Shown here: positions 42,313-55,044 of the stretch, in pieces | Layout: each line of letters begins with the position of its first letter | How positions within the stretch are numbered: the stretch's first letter is position 1 | Assembly: GCF_038397715.1 (NCBI RefSeq) | Contig: NZ_CP151633.1 | Coordinates: 62,001 to 126,000, forward strand | Length of the DNA: 64,000 bases | Reading direction: 5' to 3' | Source of the DNA: Microbacterium sp. LWO14-1.2 | Lineage (GTDB): Bacteria; Actinomycetota; Actinomycetes; Actinomycetales; Microbacteriaceae | Position numbers and translations under genes: made by a program | The notes under the pieces: model-generated | Seen by the model: only the letters and a program-made list of their open reading frames with translations | Database searches by the model: none | Told to the model about the DNA's origin: nothing

Positions 42313-42613
42313 GGATGATGCGGGAGAGCGCCCGTCCGGCCACCCACACGAAGGGCACGGCCACGACGAGCAAGGTCACGATGTTCGGCTCGAAGCGAAG
42401 CCCCTCCTCGCGGCGCACATACACACCGACGGGCACCGACACGCCACCGCCACCGCCACCCTCCGCGCCGTCTCCGCTTCCTCCGCCGAAGCCGGAGTAG
42501 GTGAACGCCACGGGTGTGATGCTCACGCCGTCGACGTCCTGCGGCTCACCGTAGGCGGTCTTGACCCCGAAGGACGCGGCCTGCTTTCCGAGTTCCAGTG
42601 CAATGTTGGGCAT
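42296..42613 (-). CDS. GerW/YtfJ-like membrane-anchored protein
   Basis: A 105-aa protein resembling the GerW (YtfJ) family. YGEPQDVDGVSITPVAFTYSGFGGGSGDGAEGGGGGGVSVPVGVYVRREEGLRFEP is the glycine-rich core. A C-terminal hydrophobic helix (NIVTLLVVAVPFVWVAGRALSRI) ends in Lys. YtfJ is a spore-coat-region protein in Bacillus, but Microbacteriaceae do not form endospores, so another role applies. TAGCGT at 42620-42625 ends 6 nt before the ATG. Overlaps the P-loop kinase. Confidence 0.75.
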   Translation of the reverse strand: MPNIALELGKQAASFGVKTAYGEPQDVDGVSITPVAFTYSGFGGGSGDGAEGGGGGGVSVPVGVYVRREEGLRFEPNIVTLLVVAVPFVWVAGRALSRIIRALKK

Positions 42614-42651
42614 GGGTCCACGCTAGTCCAGGCGCCGTCGCCGCGCAGGGG

Positions 42652-43908
42652 TCAATCGACGCCGTGGGCTTTCGGATGCTGCGCCGCGCCGCGCCCGTCT
42701 CCGCGCCCGAGGTGCCTGGCGCGCGTGATGGTCGCGGAGCCGAATCGCGCGACGGCGTCGTCCATGGCACCTTCGACGCGCCGCCAGTCCTCGTCCTCGT
42801 CCCAGAGCCCGAAACCGCCTGCGCCCGCCGGGCGGAGCTTCTCGGCCCGCACGCCGACGAGCCGCACCGGGTCGCGTCGGTCGATCTGCGCGAACAGCGC
42901 CTGCGCCGCCTCTCCGATGCGCTGCCCGACGGCCGTGGGCTCGGCGAGCGTCTGCGATCGGGTGAGGGTGCGGAAGTCGTCGAAGCGGACCTTGATCGAC
43001 ACCGTGCCGGTCTCCCACTCGGCCTTGCGAAGCCGCGCTGCGACCCGGTCCGCCAGGCGCAGCAGCTCCGCCTTCAAGAACTCGCGGTCGGTGATGTCGG
43101 CGTCGAACGTCTCCTCGTGGCCGATGCTCTTCTCGATGCGCTCCGTCTCGACCGCCCTGGCGTCCTCTCCGCGGGAGAGTTGCGACAGGCGCGTGCCGAG
43201 AGCGGGTCCGACGGCGCGGTCCAGCATTTCACGCGACGACTCGCGGATGTCGCGGATCGTGCGGATGCCGCGTCCCTCCAGCGCTTCGGCGGCCTTCGGG
43301 CCGACGCCCCACAGTGCGCGCACAGGCCGTGGATCGAGGAACGACTGCGTATCGGCCGCGGCGACGACGAGCATCCCGTCGGGCTTCGCGATCGTCGACG
43401 CCATCTTCGCGACGTGCTTGGTCGAGGCGACGCCCACGCTGCAGGTGATGCCGACCTCCTCGAAGACGCGCCTGCGCACCAGTTCCGCCACCTGGACGGG
43501 GCTCCCCCACAGACGGCGAACGCCTCGCACGTCGAGGAAGGCCTCGTCGACGGAGAGGGGTTCCACGAGCGGCGTGATCGACTCGAAGACCGACATGACC
43601 TGACGAGAGACGGCCTGGTAACGGTGGAAGTGCGGCGGTACGATGCGGGCGGACGGGCAGAGGCGCAGCGCCTGCGACACCGGCATCGCCGAGCGCACGC
43701 CGTAGCGTCGGGCCTCATAGGACGCGCTGGACACGACCGAGCGTCCGTCGGGCGAACCGATGATCAGCGGGAGACCACGGAGGCTCGGGTCATCCAGAAC
43801 CTCGACCGCTGCGTAGAACGCATCCATGTCGACGTGCAGGATGCCGGTTCCCGTGTCGTCGGCGTCCGCCGTCGACACGAGGCGCCCTCTGCCGTCACCG
43901 TGACCCAT
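42652..43908 (-). CDS. dinB: DNA polymerase IV (Y-family)
   Basis: A 418-aa translesion polymerase. The palm motif HVDMDAFYAAVE (about 25-36) and SVDEAFLD (about 119-126) hold the catalytic acids. A thumb/HhH part and a little-finger domain (DIRESSREMLDRAVGPALGTRLSQL, then IDRRDPVRLVGVRAEKL) complete the protein. It lacks the C-terminal beta-clamp motif in an obvious form. No LexA box is recognisable upstream, so it may not be SOS-controlled. The strand is the same as gatB, 72 bp away. Confidence 0.93.
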   Translation of the reverse strand: MGHGDGRGRLVSTADADDTGTGILHVDMDAFYAAVEVLDDPSLRGLPLIIGSPDGRSVVSSASYEARRYGVRSAMPVSQALRLCPSARIVPPHFHRYQAVSRQVMSVFESITPLVEPLSVDEAFLDVRGVRRLWGSPVQVAELVRRRVFEEVGITCSVGVASTKHVAKMASTIAKPDGMLVVAAADTQSFLDPRPVRALWGVGPKAAEALEGRGIRTIRDIRESSREMLDRAVGPALGTRLSQLSRGEDARAVETERIEKSIGHEETFDADITDREFLKAELLRLADRVAARLRKAEWETGTVSIKVRFDDFRTLTRSQTLAEPTAVGQRIGEAAQALFAQIDRRDPVRLVGVRAEKLRPAGAGGFGLWDEDEDWRRVEGAMDDAVARFGSATITRARHLGRGDGRGAAQHPKAHGVD

Positions 43909-43944
43909 GAGACCATTCTTCCTCGGGCCGCCGACATGCGGGGC

Positions 43945-43974
43945 GGGCCCGGCCGCCCTCGAGCGGCCGAGCCC
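43945..43974 (-). terminator. hairpin after gatB
   Basis: GGGC-C-CGGCCG and CGGCCG-A-GCCC pair with one C-A mismatch over an 8-nt loop, 6 bp past the gatB stop on the minus strand. Strong stem, no T tract; consistent with the end of the gatCAB operon. Confidence 0.55.
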
Positions 43975-43980
43975 GTGATG

Positions 43981-45495
43981 TCATTGCGCGGCGCGCTCCA
44001 GCACCAGCTCGCGCACGCGCGCGGCGTCGGCCTGGCCCTTCATCGCCTTCATGACGGCGCCGATGACCGCACCGGCCGCCTGCACCTTGCCGTCCTTGAT
44101 CTTCGCGAGGATGTCAGGCTGCGCGGCGAGGGCCTCGTCGATCGCCGCGATCAGCGCTCCGTCGTCGGAGACGACAGCGAGACCCCGTGCATCGACGATC
44201 TCCTGCGGTGTGCCTTCGCCCGCGATGACGCCCTCGAGCACCTGGCGAGCGAGCTTGTCGGTGAGCGTTCCCGCGTCGACGAGCTTCTGGAGTGCGGCGA
44301 CGTTCTCGGGCGACACGAGCTCGGTCGCGTCCTTCTCCTGCGCGTTCGCGAGACGCGTGATCTCACCCGTCCACCACTTGCGGGCGGTCGCCGGGGTCGC
44401 GCCCGCCGCGACGGTCGCCTCGACGACCTCGACGAGGCCGCCGTTGCGCACGTCCTGGAACTCCAGGTCGGTGAAGCCCCACTCCGCCATCAGCCGGCGG
44501 CGCCGGGCGACCGGCTGCTCGGGCAGGGCCGCTCGCAGTTCCTCGATGAGCTCAGGCGCCGGCTCGACCGGGAGCAGGTCGGGCTCGGGGAAGTAGCGGT
44601 AGTCGTCGGCATCCGACTTCGGACGCCCCGGCGAGGTCGTGCCGGTGTCCTCGTGCCAGTGGCGGGTCTCCTGCGTGATCGTCCCGCCGTCGGCGAGGAT
44701 CTGCGCCTGGCGCTGGATCTCGTAGCGGACCGCACGCTCGACGGAGCGCATCGAGTTGACGTTCTTCGTCTCGGTGCGCGTACCCAGCTTCTCGGCGCCG
44801 CGGGGACGCAGCGACACGTTCGCGTCGCACCGGAGGTTGCCGCGTTCGAGACGCGCCTCGGAGATGCCCAGTCCGCGCACGATGTCACGGATCGCGGCGA
44901 CGTACGCCTTCGCGACCTCGGGAGCGCGGTGCTCGGTGTCGAAGATGGTCTTCGTCACGATCTCGACGAGGGGGACGCCTGCGCGGTTGTAGTCGACGAG
45001 CGAGTACTCGGCTCCCTGGATGCGGCCGGTGGAACCACCCATGTGGGTGAGCTTGCCGGCATCCTCCTCCATGTGCGCGCGCTCGATCGGCACCTGGATG
45101 ATGGTGCCGTCTTCGAGCTCGACCTCGACCGATCCCTCGAAGGCGATCGGCTCGTCGTACTGGGAGATCTGGTAGTTCTTGCCGAGATCAGGGTAGAAGT
45201 AGTTCTTCCGCGCGAACCGGCTCGACGCCGCGATCGAGCAGCCGAGCGCGAGGCCGAGGCTGATCGACGAGCGGATGGCGGTCTCGTTCACGACCGGCAG
45301 CGATCCGGGCAGGCCGAGGTCGACCGGCGCGATGAGCGTGTTGGGCTCGGCCGCGTGGTACAGCTCGTTGGCCGGGTTCGGCGCATCGGAGAACATCTTC
45401 GTGTTCGTGTTCAACTCGACGTGCACCTCGAACCCGAGCACGGGCTCGAACAGCTCGAGCGCCTTGTCGAAGTCCATGAGCTTGGCGGTGGCCAT
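43981..45495 (-). CDS. gatB: aspartyl/glutamyl-tRNA amidotransferase subunit B
   Basis: A 504-aa kinase-like subunit that activates Glu- or Asp-tRNA for amidation. The N-terminal domain has [41 protein letters not shown] and [17 protein letters not shown], and the C-terminal GatB/YqeY helical domain spans about 330-500 ([27 protein letters not shown]). The start overlaps the gatA stop (TGATG). Needed because most actinobacteria lack GlnRS and/or AsnRS. Confidence 0.95.
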   Translation of the reverse strand: MATAKLMDFDKALELFEPVLGFEVHVELNTNTKMFSDAPNPANELYHAAEPNTLIAPVDLGLPGSLPVVNETAIRSSISLGLALGCSIAASSRFARKNYFYPDLGKNYQISQYDEPIAFEGSVEVELEDGTIIQVPIERAHMEEDAGKLTHMGGSTGRIQGAEYSLVDYNRAGVPLVEIVTKTIFDTEHRAPEVAKAYVAAIRDIVRGLGISEARLERGNLRCDANVSLRPRGAEKLGTRTETKNVNSMRSVERAVRYEIQRQAQILADGGTITQETRHWHEDTGTTSPGRPKSDADDYRYFPEPDLLPVEPAPELIEELRAALPEQPVARRRRLMAEWGFTDLEFQDVRNGGLVEVVEATVAAGATPATARKWWTGEITRLANAQEKDATELVSPENVAALQKLVDAGTLTDKLARQVLEGVIAGEGTPQEIVDARGLAVVSDDGALIAAIDEALAAQPDILAKIKDGKVQAAGAVIGAVMKAMKGQADAARVRELVLERAAQ

Positions 45496-47012
45496 CAGCG
45501 GTTCCCTCCTGCGAGCTGGGGTGCACGGGTGAGGAGCGGAGCCCCCCAGGAGTCGAGCAGCACGGTCTCGAGCGCGGCGCCGACCTTGTACAGGCGGGCA
45601 TCCTCACGCGCAGGGGCGATGAACTGGATGCCGACGGGGAGGCCGTCGTCCGACGCGAGACCGCTGGGGATCGAGATGCCCGGGACGCCGGCGAGGTTCA
45701 CCGGGATCGTCGTGATGTCGTTGAGGTACATCTGCAGCGGGTCGTCGATCTTCTCCCCCAGCTTGAACGCCGTCGTGGGCGCCGAAGGGGTCGCGATGAC
45801 GTCGACCTCGGCGAAGGCGTTGGCGAAGTCCTGCTGGATGAGAGTGCGCACCTTCTGCGCGCTGCCGTAGTAGGCGTCGTAGTACCCCGCCGAGAGCGCG
45901 TACGTGCCGAGGATGATCCGACGCTTCACCTCATCGCCGAATCCGGCGTCGCGCGTCGCGGACATGACGTCCTCGACCGTGGGGTTGCCGTCCGGCGTGA
46001 CACGCAGCCCGAAGCGCACGGAATCGAACTTCGCCAGGTTGCTCGACGCCTCCGCGGGGAGGATCAGGTAGTACGCCGCCACGCCGTACTCGAAGTGCGG
46101 TGCGCCGATTTCGACGATCTCCGCGCCCTGGGCCTCCATGAGCGCCAGCGCGCTGCGGAAGGACTCCGCGACGCCGGGCTGGAACCCGCTGTCGGGGAGC
46201 TCGCGGATGACGCCGACCTTGAGTCCCTTGAGGACATCGCCCCGGGCACCCTCGCGGGCGGCATCGGCGAACGACGGCCAGGCGTCGGTGAGCGAGGTGG
46301 AATCCTTCGGGTCATGACCGCCGATCGCGTCGTGCAGCAGACCCGCGTCGAGCACGGTGCGGGTGACGGGACCGACCTGGTCGAGGCTCGACGCCAGCGC
46401 GATGGCGCCGTAGCGGCTCACACCGCCGTAGGTCGGCTTCACCCCGACCGTTCCCGTGACATGGGCCGGCTGCCGGATCGAGCCTCCGGTGTCGGAGCCC
46501 AGCGCGAGAGGCGCCTCGAAGGCGGCGACGGCAGCGGCGGAACCACCGCCGGATCCACCGGGGATCCGGTCGAGATCCCAGGGGTTGCGCGTCGGCCCGT
46601 ACGCGGAGTGCTCGGTCGACGAACCCATGGCGAACTCGTCCATGTTGGTCTTTCCGAGCGGAACGAGGCCCGCAGCCCGTGAACGCGCGACGACCGTGGC
46701 GTCGTACGGCGAGCGGTAGCCCTCGAGGATGCGCGAGCCGCTGGTGGTCGGCTGGTCGGTGGTGACCAGGACGTCCTTGATGGCGAGCGGGACGCCGGCG
46801 ATGGGTCCGAGCTGCTCCCCCGCCGCGCGACGGGCGTCGATCTCGGAGGCAGCGGCGATCGCGCCCTCGTTCACGTGCAGGAAGGCATGGACGTCGCCGT
46901 CGACCGCCGCGATCCGGTCGAGATGCGCCTGAGTGGCCTCGACGCTCGAGATCTCGCGCGCGGCGAGCTTGTCGGCGAGCTCTGCGGCGGTCAGGCGGAT
47001 GATGTCGCTCAC
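45495..47012 (-). CDS. gatA: aspartyl/glutamyl-tRNA amidotransferase subunit A
   Basis: A 505-aa amidase-signature enzyme that releases ammonia from glutamine for GatB. The Ser-cisSer-Lys triad sits in [10 protein letters not shown] (Lys, about 79) and [32 protein letters not shown] (Ser residues, about 154-185). GTG start overlapping the gatC stop by four bases. Full length. Middle gene of gatCAB. Confidence 0.96.
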   Translation of the reverse strand: MSDIIRLTAAELADKLAAREISSVEATQAHLDRIAAVDGDVHAFLHVNEGAIAAASEIDARRAAGEQLGPIAGVPLAIKDVLVTTDQPTTSGSRILEGYRSPYDATVVARSRAAGLVPLGKTNMDEFAMGSSTEHSAYGPTRNPWDLDRIPGGSGGGSAAAVAAFEAPLALGSDTGGSIRQPAHVTGTVGVKPTYGGVSRYGAIALASSLDQVGPVTRTVLDAGLLHDAIGGHDPKDSTSLTDAWPSFADAAREGARGDVLKGLKVGVIRELPDSGFQPGVAESFRSALALMEAQGAEIVEIGAPHFEYGVAAYYLILPAEASSNLAKFDSVRFGLRVTPDGNPTVEDVMSATRDAGFGDEVKRRIILGTYALSAGYYDAYYGSAQKVRTLIQQDFANAFAEVDVIATPSAPTTAFKLGEKIDDPLQMYLNDITTIPVNLAGVPGISIPSGLASDDGLPVGIQFIAPAREDARLYKVGAALETVLLDSWGAPLLTRAPQLAGGNR

Positions 47013-47308
47013 TGCTCTTCTCCCAGGATCGCGGTGACGCGGAACCGGCCGTCGGCCTGGTCCGGCGCGTTCTGGAGCACCTGCTCGTGCGTGAGCGTCT
47101 GCCCGACCTCGTCGGGTCGGAAGACGTTGCTCAGAGGGATCGGGTGGCTGGTCGCGGCGACGTCGGCCGTCGCGACCTCCGACACCTTGGCGATGTTGTC
47201 GACGATGGCGTCGAGCTGGCCCGTGAGCAGCGTCACCTCGTCGTCGTTCAGCTGGATGCGCGCGAGCACGCCGAGATGGCGCACAAGATCAGGGGTGATT
47301 TCAGACAC
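47009..47308 (-). CDS. gatC: aspartyl/glutamyl-tRNA amidotransferase subunit C
   Basis: A 99-aa helper that wraps and stabilises GatA-Gat[46 protein letters not shown] and [37 protein letters not shown] are the two conserved halves. TAGACT at 47315-47320 ends 6 nt before the GTG, so the operon starts leaderless. Divergent from the acyl-CoA ligase gene. Confidence 0.95.
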   Translation of the reverse strand: MSEITPDLVRHLGVLARIQLNDDEVTLLTGQLDAIVDNIAKVSEVATADVAATSHPIPLSNVFRPDEVGQTLTHEQVLQNAPDQADGRFRVTAILGEEQ

Positions 47309-47376
47309 CCCTCCAGTCTAGTTCGCGCGCGAGGCCGCTCCCGCAGAGCGCGTAACCCCCGTCCTATGCTGGGCTC

Positions 47377-49077
47377 GTGAGCACGTATGAGCCTCCTCGC
47401 CCGTGGATCGCCAGCTACGCCGACGGCGTCCCCGACGACCTCGCGCCGGTGTCCGGATCTCTGATCGACATCGTCGCCGCGTCGGCCCGCGACTACCCCG
47501 ACGCCCCCGCACTGCAGTTCTTCGGCAGGGAGACCACCTACGCCGAGCTGCAGGCCGCGATCGACCGCGCCGCATCCGGTCTGCGCGACCTCGGAGTCCG
47601 CGCCGGCGATCCCGTCGCGATCGTGCTGCCGAACTGTCCGCAGCACATCGTCGCGTTCTACGCGGTGCTCCGACTCGGAGCCGTCGTCGTCGAGCACAAC
47701 CCGCTGTACACGCCTCGCGAACTGCGCAAACAGTTCGAGGACCACGGCGCGAAGCACGCCATCGTCTGGAACAAGGTGACGGCGACCGTGCAGCGCTTCC
47801 CCGCCGACCTCGCCGTCTCGAACCTCGTCTCGGTCGACGTCACGCGCGCCATGCCCTTCCTCACACGCGTCGCCCTCCGTCTGCCGATCGCGAAAGCCCG
47901 CGAATCCCGGGCGGCCCTGACCGAGCGGGTCCGGGGAACCGTGACCTGGGAGACCCTGGTGGGTTCCGAGCCGCTGCCCGCGTCGCACCCCCGCCCGTCG
48001 ACCGATGACCTGGCGATCATCCAGTACACCTCGGGAACGACGGGGACCCCCAAGGGCGCGGCGCTCACGCACCGGAACCTCCTCGCCAACGCGGCCCAGG
48101 CGCAGGCCTGGGTTCCGTCGATCCAGCGCGGCAACGGCTGCGTCGTGTACGCCGTGCTTCCGATGTTCCACGCCTACGGGTTGACCCTCTGCCTCACGTT
48201 CGCGATGTCGATGGGCGCGCGACTCGTGCTGTTCCCGAAGTTCGATCCCGCCCTCGTGCTCGACGTCATGAAGAAACACCCGGCGACCTTCCTCCCGCTC
48301 GTGCCCCCGATTGCCGATCGCCTGCTCACAGCCGCCACGGACGCGGGGGTCTCGCTCGACGGCATCGAGGTCGCGATCTCGGGCGCCATGGCGCTCCCCC
48401 ATGATCTCGTCGTGCCCTTCGAGGCGGCGACCCACGGCTACCTCGTCGAGGGATACGGGCTCAGCGAGTGCTCGCCCGTGCTCATGGCCAACCCCGTCGC
48501 CGACAACCGCGTGCCGGGCACGGTCGGACTCCCGCTGCCCGGCACCGAGTGCCGCGTGGTCGACCCGGAGAATCCGACGGTCGATGTGCCGGCGGGCTCC
48601 GCCGGCGAGCTGCTCGTGCGAGGTCCCCAGGTGTTCTCCGGCTACTACGGCAAGCCGGAGGAGACCGACGCGGTCTTCGTCGGCGACTGGTTCCGCACGG
48701 GCGACATCGTGACGATCGACGACGGCGGGTTCATCCGCATCGTCGATCGCATCAAGGAGCTCATCATCACCGGCGGCTTCAACGTGGCGCCGACGGAGGT
48801 CGAGAACGCTCTGCGTCAGCATCCTCAGGTGATGGACGCAGCGGTCATCGGCCTTCCCAGCGAGCACTCCGGCGAAGAGGTCGTCGCAGCGATCGTCGTC
48901 GACCCGGCCTCCGACGTCGACGTCGAGGCGATCCGCGCCTTCGCTCGCGGCATCCTGACCCCGTACAAGGTGCCGCGCCGCGTGTTCGTCGTCGACGAGC
49001 TGCCGAAGTCGCTCATCGGCAAGGTGCTGCGTCGTCAGGTGAAGGAGAAGCTGCTGGCGCTCACGAGCGGTTCATGA
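47377..49077 (+). CDS. long-chain acyl-CoA ligase-like AMP-dependent synthetase
   Basis: A 566-aa ANL-family enzyme that activates a carboxylic acid to acyl-AMP and acyl-CoA. Motifs: YTSGTTGTPKGA (from residue 217), GYGLSECSPV, WFRTGDIV and the C-terminal catalytic Lys in PKSLIGKVLRRQVKEK. The length is typical of FadD proteins. TATGCT at 47365-47370 ends 6 nt before the GTG, no ribosome binding site. It probably feeds fatty acids to the degradative enzymes, but the chain length is unknown. Confidence 0.93.
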   Translation: MSTYEPPRPWIASYADGVPDDLAPVSGSLIDIVAASARDYPDAPALQFFGRETTYAELQAAIDRAASGLRDLGVRAGDPVAIVLPNCPQHIVAFYAVLRLGAVVVEHNPLYTPRELRKQFEDHGAKHAIVWNKVTATVQRFPADLAVSNLVSVDVTRAMPFLTRVALRLPIAKARESRAALTERVRGTVTWETLVGSEPLPASHPRPSTDDLAIIQYTSGTTGTPKGAALTHRNLLANAAQAQAWVPSIQRGNGCVVYAVLPMFHAYGLTLCLTFAMSMGARLVLFPKFDPALVLDVMKKHPATFLPLVPPIADRLLTAATDAGVSLDGIEVAISGAMALPHDLVVPFEAATHGYLVEGYGLSECSPVLMANPVADNRVPGTVGLPLPGTECRVVDPENPTVDVPAGSAGELLVRGPQVFSGYYGKPEETDAVFVGDWFRTGDIVTIDDGGFIRIVDRIKELIITGGFNVAPTEVENALRQHPQVMDAAVIGLPSEHSGEEVVAAIVVDPASDVDVEAIRAFARGILTPYKVPRRVFVVDELPKSLIGKVLRRQVKEKLLALTSGS

Positions 49078-49112
49078 TCGAGAGCTCACAGGCGGCGTCC
49101 GCGGCGAGACGC

Positions 49113-49118
49113 TACCCT
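49113..49118 (+). promoter_or_regulatory. -10 element of the DEAD-box helicase gene
   Basis: TACCCT ends 6 nt before the GTG at 49125, in the 47-bp gap after the ligase gene; a leaderless transcript separate from the ligase is implied. Confidence 0.5.
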
Positions 49119-49124
49119 TGATCA

Positions 49125-50954
49125 GTGACTCCTGAAGACGCTGCGCCCACCGACGCCCCCTCGACACCCGGATTCGAGGAGCTCGGAATCACCGGGCCGG
49201 TCCTCAAAGCCATCAAGGATCTCGGTTACGAGACTCCCTCGCCCATCCAGGCCGCGACCATTCCCACCCTGCTCTCGGGCCGCGATGTCGTCGGCATGGC
49301 GCAGACCGGCACGGGCAAGACAGCGGCCTTCGCCCTGCCCGTCCTCGAGCGGCTGGACGTCGCTCAGAAGACACCGCAGGCCCTCGTGCTCGCGCCGACC
49401 CGCGAGCTCGCCCTCCAGGTCTGCGAAGCCTTCGAGTCGTACGCGTCGAAGATGAAGGGCGTGCACGTGCTGCCCGTGTACGGCGGGCAGGGCTACGGCG
49501 TGCAGCTGTCGGCACTCCGTCGCGGCGTGCACGTCGTGGTCGGCACCCCCGGCCGCATCATGGACCACCTCGCCAAGGGCACCCTCGACCTCTCCGAGCT
49601 GCAGTACCTCGTGCTCGACGAGGCCGACGAGATGCTCAAGATGGGGTTCGCCGAAGACGTCGAGCAGATCCTCGCGCAGACCCCCGTCGAGAAGCAGGTC
49701 GCCCTGTTCTCAGCCACGATGCCCGCGCAGATCCGGCGCCTGGCGCAGCAGTATCTCCGTGATCCGGAAGAGATCACGATCAAGTCCAAGACCGCCACGA
49801 ACACCAACATCACGCAGCGCTACCTCGTCGTGTCGTATGCGCAGAAGGTCGATGCACTCACCCGCATCCTCGAGGTCGAGAACTTCGACGGGATGATCGT
49901 GTTCGTCCGCACCAAGAACGAGACCGAGACACTGGCCGAGAAGCTCCGCGCTCGCGGCTACTCGGCCGCCGCGATCAACGGCGACGTGCCGCAGGTGCAG
50001 CGTGAACGCAGCGTCAACCAGCTCAAGGACAGCAAGCTCGACATCCTCGTGGCGACCGACGTCGCAGCGCGTGGACTCGACGTCGAGCGCATCAGCCACG
50101 TCGTGAACTTCGACATCCCCACCGACACGGAGTCGTACGTGCACCGCATCGGCCGCACGGGGCGCGCAGGCCGTACCGGGGATGCGATCAGCTTCATCAC
50201 CCCGCGCGAGCGCTACCTGCTCAAGCACATCGAGAAGGCCACCCGTCAGCAGCCGACGCAGATGCAGCTGCCCACGACCGAGGACGTCAACACGACGCGC
50301 CTCGCCCGCTTCGACGACGCGATCACGACGGCGCTCGGAGAGAGCACCCGCATCGAGAAGTTCCGCGACATCATCGCCCACTACGTGCGCAATCACGACG
50401 TGCCGGAGGCCGACGTCGCCGCCGCGCTCGCGGTCGTCGCGCAGGGCGACCAGCCGCTGCTGCTCGACCCCGAAGACGACGCCCTCGCGAAGGCGGTCGA
50501 GTACGACAACCGTCCCCCGCGCGAACGTACGACGCGCGAACCGCGGGAGAACCGCGAGCCCCGCGAACGCCGAGGCCGGGGCGACTACTCGGCCTACCGT
50601 ATCGAGGTCGGCCGTCGTCACCGCGTCGAGCCCCGTCAGATCGTCGGCGCACTCGCCAACGAGGGCGGATTGGGTCGCGACGACTTCGGCGCGATCAACA
50701 TCCGTCCGGACTTCTCGATCGTCGAGCTGCCCGCGAACCTCGACGCCGCCGTGCTCGAGAAGCTCCGCGACACGCGCATCTCGGGCCGGTTGATCGAGAT
50801 CAAGCCCGACCGCGGCCCGGGCGCCCGGCGCGCTCCCCGAGAGGGCGGACGCGACCGCTTCGAGCGTCGCGACGATCGGCCGCGGTACGACCGTCGCGAC
50901 GACCGCCCCGCACGCGATGACCGCCCGGCCCGTAAGCCTCGCCACAAGAACTGA
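49125..50954 (+). CDS. DEAD-box RNA helicase (DeaD/CsdA-type)
   Basis: A 609-aa RNA helicase. The Q motif (FEELGITGPVLKAIKDLGYETPSPIQ) lies at about 17-42, Walker A AQTGTGKT at 59-66, PTRELA at about 91-96, DEAD at 165-168 and the SAT/helicase C motifs after that, with HRIGRTGRAG. About residues 490-560 form a DbpA-like RNA-binding domain (YRIEVGRRHRVEPRQIVGALANEGGLGRDDFGAINI), and the tail is an RD/RG-rich basic region (RRDDRPRYDRRDDRPARDDRPARK). Roles in cold-adapted RNA unfolding and ribosome assembly are typical. Confidence 0.95.
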   Translation: MTPEDAAPTDAPSTPGFEELGITGPVLKAIKDLGYETPSPIQAATIPTLLSGRDVVGMAQTGTGKTAAFALPVLERLDVAQKTPQALVLAPTRELALQVCEAFESYASKMKGVHVLPVYGGQGYGVQLSALRRGVHVVVGTPGRIMDHLAKGTLDLSELQYLVLDEADEMLKMGFAEDVEQILAQTPVEKQVALFSATMPAQIRRLAQQYLRDPEEITIKSKTATNTNITQRYLVVSYAQKVDALTRILEVENFDGMIVFVRTKNETETLAEKLRARGYSAAAINGDVPQVQRERSVNQLKDSKLDILVATDVAARGLDVERISHVVNFDIPTDTESYVHRIGRTGRAGRTGDAISFITPRERYLLKHIEKATRQQPTQMQLPTTEDVNTTRLARFDDAITTALGESTRIEKFRDIIAHYVRNHDVPEADVAAALAVVAQGDQPLLLDPEDDALAKAVEYDNRPPRERTTREPRENREPRERRGRGDYSAYRIEVGRRHRVEPRQIVGALANEGGLGRDDFGAINIRPDFSIVELPANLDAAVLEKLRDTRISGRLIEIKPDRGPGARRAPREGGRDRFERRDDRPRYDRRDDRPARDDRPARKPRHKN

Positions 50955-50991
50955 CGGGCGTTCGGCGTCCGCTGTGGGCGACGGTGACCGG

Positions 50992-51564
50992 ATGTTGCTG
51001 ATCAGAGAAGCCGCTGTCGCGGACGCGCGCGGCGTCGCCGTGGTCCACGTCGATTCGTGGCGCGCGGCCTACGTCGGTCTCATCGATCAGGCCGTGCTCG
51101 ATCGGCAGAGCGTCGAGGCGCGCACGGCGATGTGGTCGACCTGGATCGAGCGCTCGCTCGTCGGCGAGGCAACCGACGGGTACGGGACGGTCGCCCACCG
51201 ACTCGTCGTCGCCGAGTTCGACGGTCGGATCGTCGGCTGGGCGAGTTTCGGCGCGGGACGCGATGACGACACGACCGATCGTGGCGAGATCGCCGGTCTG
51301 TACGCGCATCCGGACGCCTGGTCGCAGGGCGTCGGTCGTGCGCTCATCGGCCACGCCGAGGACGCGTTGCGGACCGACGGATGGACCTCGGCGTACCTGT
51401 GGGTCCTCGCAGGCAACGAGCGCGCGATCGGTTTCTATCGATCCCGCGGCTGGGTGCCGGACGGCGCCGCGAAGATCGGCGAAGGCGGCAGCGTGCAGGG
51501 TCTGCACGAGCAGCGTCTCGTCAAAGACCTCACGGCGCCCGCGGACCGGGCCACCGCGGAGTGA
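50992..51564 (+). CDS. GNAT-family N-acetyltransferase
   Basis: A 190-aa GNAT enzyme that transfers an acetyl group from acetyl-CoA to an amine. The N-terminal part LLIREAAVADARGVAVVHVDSWRAAYVGLI is the substrate-side fold; the CoA-binding signature is AGLYAHPDAWSQGVGRALIGHAEDAL (about 101-126), followed by LWVLAGNERAIGFYRSRGWVPDG. Start at the ATG at 50992; the frame is open further upstream with no homology. The substrate is unknown. Confidence 0.88.
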   Translation: MLLIREAAVADARGVAVVHVDSWRAAYVGLIDQAVLDRQSVEARTAMWSTWIERSLVGEATDGYGTVAHRLVVAEFDGRIVGWASFGAGRDDDTTDRGEIAGLYAHPDAWSQGVGRALIGHAEDALRTDGWTSAYLWVLAGNERAIGFYRSRGWVPDGAAKIGEGGSVQGLHEQRLVKDLTAPADRATAE

Positions 51565-51579
51565 CCGCAGCTCGTCGCC

Positions 51580-53904
<2,325 letters not shown>

Positions 53905-53934
53905 CTACGAGCGGGCACCGACAAACGAAGGGGG

Positions 53935-55032
53935 CTACGCGCCGACCGGCACCGCTGATATCGTGCGGTCGATCGTGAACTGACCGAGCACCCGCGTGCC
54001 GATGTAGAGCACGGCGGTCTGGCCCGGGGCGACGCCGTCGAGCGGCTCGTCCGGAACCACGCGGACGCCGTCCGACTCGACGAACGCATGCGCTGCGACG
54101 GGCTCCGCGTGCGCCCGGATCTGCACGTCGCACCGGAACTCGCTCTCCGTGGGAGCCGCGCCGGCCCAGCTGAAGCGCGCGCCGGCGATCTCCCGGGTCG
54201 CGAGAGCCTCCTTCGGCCCCACGACCACGGTGTTCGACACGGGGCGCACCTCGAGCACGAACCGCGGCTTGCCGTCGGGAGCGGGAACGCCGAGCTTGAG
54301 TCCTCGGCGCTGACCGACGGTGAAGGCGTGGGCGCCCTCATGGGAACCGACGACGGCACCGGTCCTGTCGACGATCTCACCGGTCGCGGTGCCGACCTTC
54401 TCGGCCAGCCACCCGCGCGTGTCACCGTCGGGGATGAAGCAGATGTCGTGGCTGTCCGGCTTCTGCGCGACGCTGAGCCCTCTGGCCTCGGCCTCCGCCC
54501 GCACGACAGCCTTCGACGGCGTGGTCCCGAGCGGGAAGTATGTGTGAGCGAGCTGCTCCGCCGTCAGGACGCCCAGCACGTAGGACTGGTCCTTCGCGTT
54601 GTCCGCCGCTCTGTGCAGCTCGAGTCCCGACTCCGTCGACACGAGCGTGGCGTAGTGCCCGGTGCAGACCGCGTCGAAGCCGAGTTCGATCGCGCGCTCC
54701 AGCAGCGCCGCGAACTTGATCTTCTCGTTGCACCGCATGCACGGATTCGGGGTGCGTCCGGCCTGGTACTCCGACACGAAGTCGGCGATCACGTCGTCGC
54801 GGAACCGCTCGGAGAAGTCCCACACATAGAAGGGGATGCCGAGCAGATCCGCGGCGCGACGCGCGTCGAGCGCGTCCTCGATCGTGCAGCAGCCCCGGCT
54901 GCCGGTGCGCAGCGTGCCGCCGGCGCGCGAGAGCGCGAGGTGCACGCCGACGACGTCGTGCCCCGCCTCCACAGCGCGGGCGGCCGCCACGGCGGAGTCG
55001 ACGCCACCGCTCATGGCCGCGAGAATCCTCAT
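53935..55032 (-). CDS. mnmA: tRNA-specific 2-thiouridylase MnmA
   Basis: A 365-aa enzyme that puts sulfur on U34 of Glu, Gln and Lys tRNAs. The PP-loop is [11 protein letters not shown] (SGGVDS at 8-13). The catalytic Cys of MRCNEKIKF and the second Cys in HDICFIPDG are present; the tRNA-binding region is [36 protein letters not shown] at 55039-55044 ends 6 nt before the ATG and includes the stop of the cysteine desulfurase gene. The two adjacent genes supply and use the sulfur. Confidence 0.96.
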   Translation of the reverse strand: MRILAAMSGGVDSAVAAARAVEAGHDVVGVHLALSRAGGTLRTGSRGCCTIEDALDARRAADLLGIPFYVWDFSERFRDDVIADFVSEYQAGRTPNPCMRCNEKIKFAALLERAIELGFDAVCTGHYATLVSTESGLELHRAADNAKDQSYVLGVLTAEQLAHTYFPLGTTPSKAVVRAEAEARGLSVAQKPDSHDICFIPDGDTRGWLAEKVGTATGEIVDRTGAVVGSHEGAHAFTVGQRRGLKLGVPAPDGKPRFVLEVRPVSNTVVVGPKEALATREIAGARFSWAGAAPTESEFRCDVQIRAHAEPVAAHAFVESDGVRVVPDEPLDGVAPGQTAVLYIGTRVLGQFTIDRTISAVPVGA

Positions 55033-55038
55033 GGGTCC

Positions 55039-55044
55039 AGTCTA
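55039..55044 (-). promoter_or_regulatory. mnmA -10 overlapping the cysteine desulfurase stop codon
   Basis: TAGACT on the minus strand: its TAG (55042-55044) is the stop of the upstream gene and it ends exactly 6 nt before the mnmA ATG. Confidence 0.5.

Noticed and set aside
42652..43908. SOS control of dinB
   Set aside because: No TCGAAC-N4-GTTCGA-like box in the 72 bp upstream.
42598..45870. A 1090-codon open frame on the plus strand opposite dinB and gatB
   Set aside because: Arg/Asp/Val-rich composition, no recognisable domain, fully antisense to two certain genes.
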